Positions 57,790 through 64,000 of a DNA stretch of 64,000 nucleotides are shown here, piece after piece. Source of the stretch: Pararhizobium arenae (GTDB lineage: Bacteria; Pseudomonadota; Alphaproteobacteria; Rhizobiales; Rhizobiaceae). The position numbers and the translations under genes were made by a program. The notes under the pieces were generated by a model, which was given only the letters and a program-made list of their open reading frames with translations, made no database searches and was not told the DNA's origin. The DNA is taken from positions 124,001-188,000 of the forward strand of contig NZ_MOOY01000001.1 of the NCBI RefSeq assembly GCF_001931685.1, in the 5' to 3' direction. How positions within the stretch are numbered: the first letter of the stretch is position 1; each line of letters opens with the position of its first letter.

Positions 57790-58391
57790 TGTTTTACGAG
57801 ACGTCGACGAACATCCATGGCCTCGCCCACGATCCGTTCAAGGCGATCGTATCGCCCCGGCCCATCGGCTGGATTGGCTCTCGGGCAAACGACGGCAGCT
57901 ACAATCTGGCGCCGTATTCGTTTTTCAATGCGATCAGCGATACGCCGAAACTGGTGATGTTTTCCTCCTCCGGCCGCAAGGATTCGGTCACCAACATCGA
58001 GCAGACCGGTGAATTCACCGCAAGTTTCGCAAGTCGCGATCTCGCCGATAAAATGAACATGAGTTCCATCGCCGCGCCGCGCGGCGAAAGCGAATTCGAT
58101 ATTGCCGGCCTGACGCCGGAGATCGGCAAGCTCGTATCCGCTCCGTTTGTCGCGGAGGCCTATGCCGCGCTGGAATGCAAAGTCACCGAAATGTTCCAGC
58201 CGAAGACGCTGTCGGGTGATGTGTCCGATAACTACATGGTCATCGGCCAGGTTGTCGGCATCCATATCCGAGAGGAAGCGATCCGCGAGGGGCGTTTTGA
58301 CATGGCCAGGGTCCGACCGATCGGCCGCATGGGCTACATGGATTATTGCGATGCCGGCGATGTTTTCGAGATGTTCCGGCCGAGGCGCTAG
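57789..58391 (+). CDS. Flavin reductase-like FMN-binding protein
   Basis: This 200-aa protein belongs to the flavin reductase-like split-barrel family. The motif SPRPIGWIGSRA.DGSYNLAPYSFFN (residues 22-48) binds flavin. It is of the DUF447-like/flavoprotein oxygenase branch. It shares an operon with the nitroreductase, so the two may pass electrons or share substrates, which is inference. Its TAG stop is part of CTAG, which also serves as the stop of the converging gene. Confidence 0.88.
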   Translation: MFYETSTNIHGLAHDPFKAIVSPRPIGWIGSRANDGSYNLAPYSFFNAISDTPKLVMFSSSGRKDSVTNIEQTGEFTASFASRDLADKMNMSSIAAPRGESEFDIAGLTPEIGKLVSAPFVAEAYAALECKVTEMFQPKTLSGDVSDNYMVIGQVVGIHIREEAIREGRFDMARVRPIGRMGYMDYCDAGDVFEMFRPRR

Positions 58392-59014
58392 ACGCCGTTG
58401 CCGTCAAGGCCGTTTCGAAGGATGCGGCCGTCGAATCCATCCAGCGCCCCGTCCCCGAGCAGATAACAGGGGACACCAGCTTGCGCAGCGATCAACTGCG
58501 TCGATGCGCGCATTGAGCCGATGGCCGAACTGGCTGTTCCGATCCCTGCGCATGCTGCTGCTTCATTGAAGACAATGGCCGAAAGTCGATCGGAGGTGAG
58601 GGGGCGGGGAGGCAGAAATGCGTCCTCCGAGCCCCCCAATTCCGCAACGATGTTCGTCGATCCGTCAGGCTTGCCCGCCTGAGCCTCTGCAACACGCAGC
58701 ATCGTTTCGAGATGCTGCAGATGCGCAGGTCCGGTGCATCCGGAGAGCATGATGCCACCGACCCCGGCTGCCAGATACTCCGTCAGCAACGTCGCAACGT
58801 CTTCTGGAATACCCTCGATGCGGAGGAAGATAACGGCTTGTTGCGGGCAGGATTGGCGTAGAAGCGAAAGGTTGGAGACTGCAGCATCAGTTTTCCAGTG
58901 CACCCCCAGATCGACAATCAGGGAAAAGCGTCGATCGGCCGGAAGGTCAATGACCGACGCTCCCGGCGAAACCAGATACATATCGCCAGAAATGTTCCGC
59001 AGGTTAACGGACAT
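58388..59014 (-). CDS. Degenerate CitE-like (HpcH/HpaI aldolase superfamily) protein
   Basis: This 208-aa protein shows the layout of citrate lyase beta-like enzymes, with AAGVGGIMLSGCTGPAHLQHLETMLRVAEAQAG and INVVAELGG-like blocks, and a C-terminal IGSMRASTQLIAAQAGVP. The usual metal-binding glutamate and aspartate of the family are not obvious and it is shorter than CitE (about 280-300 aa). It may be an inactive or divergent member. It overlaps the + strand flavin reductase gene by 4 nt. Confidence 0.6.
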   Translation of the reverse strand: MSVNLRNISGDMYLVSPGASVIDLPADRRFSLIVDLGVHWKTDAAVSNLSLLRQSCPQQAVIFLRIEGIPEDVATLLTEYLAAGVGGIMLSGCTGPAHLQHLETMLRVAEAQAGKPDGSTNIVAELGGSEDAFLPPRPLTSDRLSAIVFNEAAACAGIGTASSAIGSMRASTQLIAAQAGVPCYLLGDGALDGFDGRILRNGLDGNGV

Positions 59015-59086
59015 GGTGAACCAATCTTAAACTTTTGCCCGCTACTCTTCGATCCATGAAGTGACAGTCGGTGTAGTGGGGCGTCC

Positions 59087-60223
59087 GTGATCATTCAAGC
59101 ATTTCTTCGCTGGGTCGAAACAGCCAAGGCTGGCGACCGGGCGCGAGCGGCAAGCGCGCTGGGGCGTGCCTATGCTTCCTCGGAGATGAACACGCTGGAC
59201 CGCCACGCAGCAGAAATGGCGATGACATTTCTGCTTGATGATCCTTCGCCAAAGGTTCGCATCGCTCTGGCTGAAGCCATTGCCGATTGTCCGCTCATTC
59301 CTCGAGCGATCGTGATTTCACTTGCCGAAGATCAGCCGGAGGCGGCGTTTGCCGTCATCGCACGTTCGCCTGTCCTGACGGATATGGATCTCGTCGATCT
59401 TGCCGCAAGCGGTACGCCGGAGACAAGGGCCGTCATCGCGGCCCGTCATGCGATTTCGCGGCCCGTCGTCGCCGCCATCGCCGAGATCGGCGGTGAGGAC
59501 GAGGTGCTGATCCTTCTCGAAAATCCGGCCGCCGAGTTTTCGCAGCGGGCCTTGAAGCGCCTCAGTGAGCGGCTCGGCCACGTCGCCGCGGTGCGCAACT
59601 ATCTTCTTGACCGGAGCGATCTGCCCGTTGATGTGCGCCATATGCTGGTGGAGAAAGTCGGTGCGGCGCTTTCCGGCTTCTCGCTGGTTCAGGCAGCCAT
59701 TGGCGAGCGCCGGGTCGAACGTATAACCCGCGAGGCCTGCGACAGCGTTGCGGTCGGTATGGCGGGAAGTGCGGATGCGGCGGAGGTCTCCGCCCTTGTC
59801 GAACATCTGCGCGTCTCGGGCAGGCTGACGCCTGCATTCCTGATGCGCGCCCTGTGTTCTGGCCGGATCGATTTCTTTGCGGCGGCGATCTGCGATCTTT
59901 CGGGACTAGCGGAAAAGCGCGTTCGCTCGGTGCTTTCCAATGGGCGTATCCATGCAGTCCGCGCCCTGTTCGAACAGGCGGGGCTTGCTCGCGACATCAG
60001 CGAGCAATTCGCCGATGCGCTGTTCCTTTGGCGCAAGGACAATCATCAGGGCGGGCCGGCAGCGACATCCATGTCCGCGACATTGCTGCCGCGTCTGCGC
60101 AGGCTAACGCTTCCGGAAGGCGCTGCAAGCGGTTTGGCGGAGATGGTCGAAAAGCTGTCTATCGCCGAGCAGCGGCAGTCGGCTCGCGAATACGCGCTTC
60201 TAGCCGCGCGCGAAGCCGCCTGA
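59087..60223 (+). CDS. DUF2336 domain protein
   Basis: This 378-aa protein is alpha-helical and matches DUF2336, an alphaproteobacterial family with HEAT-like repeats. Repeat-like segments such as LLDDPSPKVRIALAEAIAD and PAAEFSQRALKRLSERLG are visible. The function is unknown; some family members appear near regulatory genes. The start is GTG 59087. It is divergent from the CitE-like gene and separated by 72 nt. Confidence 0.85.
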   Translation: MIIQAFLRWVETAKAGDRARAASALGRAYASSEMNTLDRHAAEMAMTFLLDDPSPKVRIALAEAIADCPLIPRAIVISLAEDQPEAAFAVIARSPVLTDMDLVDLAASGTPETRAVIAARHAISRPVVAAIAEIGGEDEVLILLENPAAEFSQRALKRLSERLGHVAAVRNYLLDRSDLPVDVRHMLVEKVGAALSGFSLVQAAIGERRVERITREACDSVAVGMAGSADAAEVSALVEHLRVSGRLTPAFLMRALCSGRIDFFAAAICDLSGLAEKRVRSVLSNGRIHAVRALFEQAGLARDISEQFADALFLWRKDNHQGGPAATSMSATLLPRLRRLTLPEGAASGLAEMVEKLSIAEQRQSAREYALLAAREAA

Positions 60224-60282
60224 TAGGACTGAACTCCAGACGCCGACCGGTTCCACGCCGGCTCTGTAGCACGGAGTGAGAT

Positions 60283-61302
60283 ATGCAGGACCAACATCGC
60301 GACCTCGTTGTGGTAACCGGGATTGGAGGCTTTCTCGGCGGTCATATCGCCGCGCGCCTGCTTCTGGCGGGTTATGATGTTCGCGGTACGCTCCGGTCCC
60401 TGAAGCGTGCGAAAACTGTCGAAGCCGATATCCGCGCCTCTGCGAGCGAAACCGGCACGCTTTCCTTCGTCGAGGCAGATCTTCTCTCTGACGACGGATG
60501 GCCCGACGTCATGGAGGGCGCGAGATATGTGATCCACGCCGCCTCGCCATTTCCCTCCGCGCTGCCGAAGGATGAGAATGATTTGATCCGGCCCGCACGC
60601 GAAGGCACGCTCCGCGTGCTCAACGCGGCGAGGCAAGCCGGTGTGCAGCGTGTCGTCGTCACGTCCTCCATTGCCGCGATCAACTACGGGAATGGCAAGC
60701 CGCCATTCACCGAAGAGGATTGGACCGAGATCGACGGGCCGCTGACGGTGCCCTACTACAGATCAAAGACCCTCGCCGAGAAGGCGGCCTGGGATTTTGC
60801 CCGACGCGAAGGGCTGGAGCTTGCGGTCATCAATCCCGGAATGATTCTCGGTCCCGTTCTCGGACGGCAGACCGGCACATCGACGGGGATGATCAGAAGC
60901 CTGTTGAAGGGCAAGTACCCGGCGATACCGGATTTTCGAGTATCGATCGTCGATGTGCGGGATGCCGCGGATGCCCATGTGATGGCAATGACGGTGCCGG
61001 AAGCCGCCGGCGAGCGCTTTATTGCTGCTGCCGATATGATGACGATGGCGGAAATCGCCGCAACGCTGCGGCAGTCATTTCCGGAGCAGGCTCGAAAAGT
61101 GCCGCGTCTCGTTCTGCGGACCTGGCTCGTGCGTCTCTTCGCGCCGTTCGATCCGGGTCTCAAGCTGATCGTAAAGGAACTCGGTCGAGACCAGCGGGTG
61201 TCGCACGAGAAGGCGCGGCGTGTTCTCGGATGGACGCCACGCCCGTCGCAGGAGGCGGTGCGGGCGACGGCTCAAAGTCTGCTGGCCGCCCGCTTGGTCT
61301 AA
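60283..61302 (+). CDS. NAD(P)-dependent epimerase/dihydroflavonol reductase-like protein
   Basis: This 339-aa protein is an extended short-chain dehydrogenase. The dinucleotide motif is TGIGGFLGGHIA at residues 13-24, and the catalytic YxxxK is YRSKTLAEKAA with Y164 or so. Substrate-binding regions resemble dihydroflavonol-4-reductase-type enzymes, but in bacteria these act on other carbonyls. The substrate is unknown. It follows DUF2336 by 59 nt on the same strand. Confidence 0.88.
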   Translation: MQDQHRDLVVVTGIGGFLGGHIAARLLLAGYDVRGTLRSLKRAKTVEADIRASASETGTLSFVEADLLSDDGWPDVMEGARYVIHAASPFPSALPKDENDLIRPAREGTLRVLNAARQAGVQRVVVTSSIAAINYGNGKPPFTEEDWTEIDGPLTVPYYRSKTLAEKAAWDFARREGLELAVINPGMILGPVLGRQTGTSTGMIRSLLKGKYPAIPDFRVSIVDVRDAADAHVMAMTVPEAAGERFIAAADMMTMAEIAATLRQSFPEQARKVPRLVLRTWLVRLFAPFDPGLKLIVKELGRDQRVSHEKARRVLGWTPRPSQEAVRATAQSLLAARLV

Positions 61303-61351
61303 ATCGGGTCTGTGAGGCGGGGACAGGTGCTGCCGGCGTACCGCGCTCATC

Positions 61352-61828
61352 TCAGTCGAAACGGCGCGCGACCCAGGAATAGCCGTTCTGGATGGAATGC
61401 ACGGGCGCGGCTACAACGTCTCGAAGCTTTTCGGTGTCAGGCAAAGCGCCGGACAGGAAGGCGAGGGCTCTTTTGGGAAGGGCGGCTTTTTGTTCAGCCT
61501 GCTCGATCGGCGGCGTCGGCACAGGTTCCGCTTGCCGGCCAGCCATGGGTAAAGCTTCTGTCGGGGCGGCGGGAAGAGCGGTCACAGCATCTGCCGGCGC
61601 AGCCTGTTCAAGAGCCTTGGGCGTATCGGCAAGCTTTTGATCCGAGTTCTCGCACATGGCGACCACAACCGGATAGTTGCTGTTGGCAAACTTGGGCAGT
61701 TGCTTTTGTGATTCCGCGTCGCAAACGGCGACCGTTTCCCAGGTTCCCGGAACGGTCGAGATATAATGGCACTGGCTGACGCTGTCGTCGCAGCCAAGAA
61801 TTGTCATAACGATCAGGGCGGTCTTCAT
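61352..61828 (-). CDS. Conserved hypothetical protein
   Basis: This 158-aa protein starts MKTALIVMTILGCDDSVSQCHYI, and has cysteines in that block and in VAVCDAESQ and VAMCENSD. The C-terminal half is alanine/proline-rich and probably disordered. I recall similar proteins in Rhizobiales but no function. The short N-terminal hydrophobic stretch could be a weak signal peptide. Start 61828 is chosen because the preceding part of the frame has no similarity. Confidence 0.65.
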   Translation of the reverse strand: MKTALIVMTILGCDDSVSQCHYISTVPGTWETVAVCDAESQKQLPKFANSNYPVVVAMCENSDQKLADTPKALEQAAPADAVTALPAAPTEALPMAGRQAEPVPTPPIEQAEQKAALPKRALAFLSGALPDTEKLRDVVAAPVHSIQNGYSWVARRFD

Positions 61829-62069
61829 GGCGCGTCTTCCTGCCGGGGCTCGTTGCGTTAAGAGTGTTTTTAGGAAGCGCTTTCCACGAAAGTAAGGCGG
61901 GGTTGCCACAGGCGTCAGGAAATTTGTTTCGGCTTGTTTCCTTATGAGAGGTGGCTTGGTCTACGTATTCCGCCGTATGGCTGCCACGCCGCTGAGCGTC
62001 TATTGGGCACGAAGAAGCGTGAATCGTTTTCTGAAGTGCATGAATCAAAATTTAAGGGGATGGAGCCAA

Positions 62070-62528
62070 GTGACTGTCACCATTGAAAAAGAACGCCCGA
62101 GGCAGCCGGAGATCATTGACCTGCTGCACCAGTCCGACCTGTACGCTCAGTCGCTCTATCCTGCGGAAAGCAATCATCTGGTGGACATCGAGACGTTGGA
62201 GAAACCGGACGTCAGCTTTTTCGTCGCGCGCCACAATGGCGCGATTGTCGGCTGCTGTGCGCTCGTCGATGCAAAGGATAGGACAGGCGAGATCAAACGC
62301 ATGTTCGTCGATCCCCGGGCGCGTGGCTTGAAGATCGGGCGCCGGTTGCTGGAGCACATTGAAGCGCACGGTCGAGACCTGGGGATGAAGGCAATCCGGC
62401 TTGAGACCGGTATCCGTCAGCCGGAAGCGATCGGCCTTTATCGTTCCGCCGGGTACCGCGACATCGGCCCGTTCGGCAGCTATCAGCCCGATCCCTTGAG
62501 CCTCTTCATGGAAAAGCCGCTCGGCTGA
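62070..62528 (+). CDS. GNAT-family N-acetyltransferase
   Basis: This 152-aa protein is a GCN5-related acetyltransferase. The acetyl-CoA-binding motif is VDPRARGLKIGRRLLEHIE (about 87-105), followed by the family pattern LETGIRQPEAIGLYRSAGYRDIGPFG. The acceptor is unknown. GTG 62070 is chosen over ATG 62040 because AAGGGGATGGAG lies just before it and the shorter protein fits the family start. Confidence 0.85.
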   Translation: MTVTIEKERPRQPEIIDLLHQSDLYAQSLYPAESNHLVDIETLEKPDVSFFVARHNGAIVGCCALVDAKDRTGEIKRMFVDPRARGLKIGRRLLEHIEAHGRDLGMKAIRLETGIRQPEAIGLYRSAGYRDIGPFGSYQPDPLSLFMEKPLG

Positions 62529-62542
62529 ACCGGGCGGCTTTT
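62512..62542. terminator. Terminator between the GNAT gene and parE
   Basis: AAAAGCCGCTCGG pairs with CCGGGCGGCTTTT over 13 bp (one G-U). It overlaps the last codons of the GNAT gene and ends both converging transcripts. Confidence 0.75.
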
Positions 62543-62590
62543 CGTCTTGTCATTTCTGTTGAGCGCTTCTTTCCAGGGACTCGAAAAGAT

Positions 62591-64000
62591 TCAGATATCG
62601 AGATTTTCCGCGAAGGCGGCACGCTCCTGGATAAAGCGGAAGCGGGCGTCGGCCTTCGTGCCCATCAGGCTGTCGACCGCGTCGCGTGTGCCTTCGAAAT
62701 CCACCTCGTCGATCGCCACCTTGAGCAGTGTGCGCTTGGACGGGTCCATCGTGGTTTCCTTGAGCTGGGCCGGCATCATTTCACCCAGCCCCTTGAAGCG
62801 GCCGATCTCGACCTTGCCGCGGCCGGTAAATTCCGTCTCCATCAGCTCGACGCGGTGCGCATCATCGCGTGCATACAGCGTCTTTGCACCTTGCGAGATG
62901 CGGTAGAGCGGTGGAACCGCGAGATAGAGATGGCCGCCGCGGATCAGGTCCGGCATTTCCTGATAGAAAAAAGTGATCAAAAGCGAGGCGATATGGGCGC
63001 CATCGACGTCGGCATCGGTCATGACGATGACGCGCTCGTAACGCAGGTCTTCGTCCCGGTATTTGCTGCGGGTGCCGCACCCAAGCGCCTGCACGAGATC
63101 GGATATCTGCTGGTTGGCCCCGAGCTTTTCACGACCGGCGCTGGCGACGTTGAGGATCTTGCCGCGCAGCGGCAGGATCGCCTGATTGGAGCGATTGCGC
63201 GCCTGCTTGGCGGATCCGCCGGCCGAATCGCCTTCGACGATGAAAAGCTCGGCACCGGCGGCGGAGTTCTGCGAGCAATCGGCAAGCTTGCCGGGGAGGC
63301 GCAGTTTGCGCACGGCGGTCTTGCGGCTGACTTCCTTTTCCTTGCGGCGGCGCACGCGCTCGTCGGCGCGCTCGATCACCCATTCCAGAAGCTTGGCGGC
63401 TTCCTGCGGATTGTCGGCAAGGAAGTGGTCGAAGGGATCGCGCAGCGCGTTTTCAACGATGCGCTGGGCTTCCACGGTCGCCAGCTTATCCTTCGTCTGG
63501 CCGACGAATTCCGGCTCGCGGATGAAGACGGAGAGCATGCCCGCAGCTGAGATCATCACGTCGTCGGTGGTGATGATGGCCGCGCGCTTGTTCTGCGTCA
63601 GCTCCGCATAGGCTTTCAGCCCCTTGGTCAAGGCAATGCGCAAGCCGGCCTCGTGGGTGCCGCCTTCGGGAGTGGGGATCGTGTTGCAGTAGGAATGCAC
63701 GATCGAATCGCCGCCGTACCAGGTGACGGCCCATTCTAGCGAACCGTGGCCGCCGGATTTTTCGCTTTTGCCGGCGAAGATTTCGCGGGTAACGGTGAAT
63801 TCCTTGCCCATGGTCGCCTGAAGATAATCCTTCAGGCCACCCGGGAAATGAAAGACGGCTTTTTCGGGCGTTTCGGTCCCTTCGACGAGCGCGGGATCGC
63901 AGGACCAGCGAATTTCGACGCCGCCGAAGAGGTAGGCCTTGGAGCGGGCCATCCGGAAAAGGCGGGCCGGGTCGAATTTCGCATGAGGGCCGAAGATGTC
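62591..64000 (-). CDS. parE: DNA topoisomerase IV subunit B (3' part; gene continues past the window)
   Basis: The 469 codons in view are the C-terminal part of ParE, the ATPase and DNA-binding subunit of topoisomerase IV, which unlinks daughter chromosomes. The frame is open to the window edge, so the N-terminus is missing. The stretch AKFDPARLFRMARSKAYLFGGVEIRW leads into the TOPRIM domain with EGDSAGGSAKQARNR and the metal site DADVDGAH; QNLDI-type ending (FAENLDI) marks the stop. The pattern fits ParE rather than GyrB, which lies elsewhere in rhizobia. Confidence 0.92.
   Translation of the reverse strand, partial: DIFGPHAKFDPARLFRMARSKAYLFGGVEIRWSCDPALVEGTETPEKAVFHFPGGLKDYLQATMGKEFTVTREIFAGKSEKSGGHGSLEWAVTWYGGDSIVHSYCNTIPTPEGGTHEAGLRIALTKGLKAYAELTQNKRAAIITTDDVMISAAGMLSVFIREPEFVGQTKDKLATVEAQRIVENALRDPFDHFLADNPQEAAKLLEWVIERADERVRRRKEKEVSRKTAVRKLRLPGKLADCSQNSAAGAELFIVEGDSAGGSAKQARNRSNQAILPLRGKILNVASAGREKLGANQQISDLVQALGCGTRSKYRDEDLRYERVIVMTDADVDGAHIASLLITFFYQEMPDLIRGGHLYLAVPPLYRISQGAKTLYARDDAHRVELMETEFTGRGKVEIGRFKGLGEMMPAQLKETTMDPSKRTLLKVAIDEVDFEGTRDAVDSLMGTKADARFRFIQERAAFAENLDI

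Overview
The window reads as a chromosomal segment of an alphaproteobacterium of the order Rhizobiales, most likely Rhizobiaceae (Rhizobium/Agrobacterium/Neorhizobium group). The evidence is the gene order of the ribosomal super-cluster (secY-adk-rpsM-rpsK-rpoA-rplQ with no rpmJ or infA), the short Zn-free adenylate kinase, an ATP12-type F1 assembly factor, BTLCP, DUF1489 and DUF2336 proteins, and rhizobial-type palindromic intergenic repeats. GC content is clearly high and coding density is dense. The exact genus cannot be fixed from the sequence alone.

Positions 1-20177 hold the str, S10, spc and alpha ribosomal operons, all on the + strand: rpsL-rpsG-fusA-tuf, rpsJ-rplC-rplD-rplW-rplB-rpsS-rplV-rpsC-rplP-rpmC-rpsQ, rplN-rplX-rplE-rpsN-rpsH-rplF-rplR-rpsE-rpmD-rplO-secY-adk, and rpsM-rpsK-rpoA-rplQ. 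The cluster is broken by several long spacers full of hairpins, some with U tracts: before rpsJ, between rpsQ and rplN, rplR and rpsE, rplO and secY, and rpsM and rpsK. These suggest attenuation or internal restarts of transcription. A periplasmic HtrA-type protease and rarA follow.

Positions 23100-31520 hold a small multidrug resistance (SugE/Gdx) gene behind what looks like a guanidine-II (mini-ykkC) riboswitch. Then comes a mostly minus-strand block: ATP12 chaperone, HAD phosphatase, RluC-type pseudouridine synthase, CrcB fluoride channel, the glutathione-dependent formaldehyde oxidation genes (fghA and adhC, separated by three small genes), and an XRE regulator.

Positions 31521-47300 are mixed: an EamA transporter, a probably frameshifted conserved gene, lipB, tRNA-Leu(GAG), a peptide deformylase homologue lacking two metal ligands, mgtE, a MerR regulator, two membrane enzymes, DUF599, sdaA, DUF1489, a D,D-carboxypeptidase with a SPOR domain, a LapG-like BTLCP protease, a PilZ protein and a PAS protein. 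An orphan strong terminator at 47261-47294 suggests a small RNA.

Positions 47372-64000 hold a rhomboid protease, a CBS protein, a patatin lipase, folE-hisI (folE behind a candidate THF-II riboswitch), an IscU-like scaffold, yidD with an in-frame palindromic repeat, thrS, an acyltransferase, a nitroreductase/flavin reductase pair, DUF2336, an NAD-dependent reductase, an acetyltransferase and the 3' part of parE cut by the window end.

No CRISPR array, prophage, transposase or plasmid-type gene was seen. The most interesting material is in non-coding or degenerate elements: two riboswitch candidates, a structured four-hairpin spacer inside the spc operon, the repeat inside yidD, the orphan terminator and the deformylase homologue with a broken metal site.
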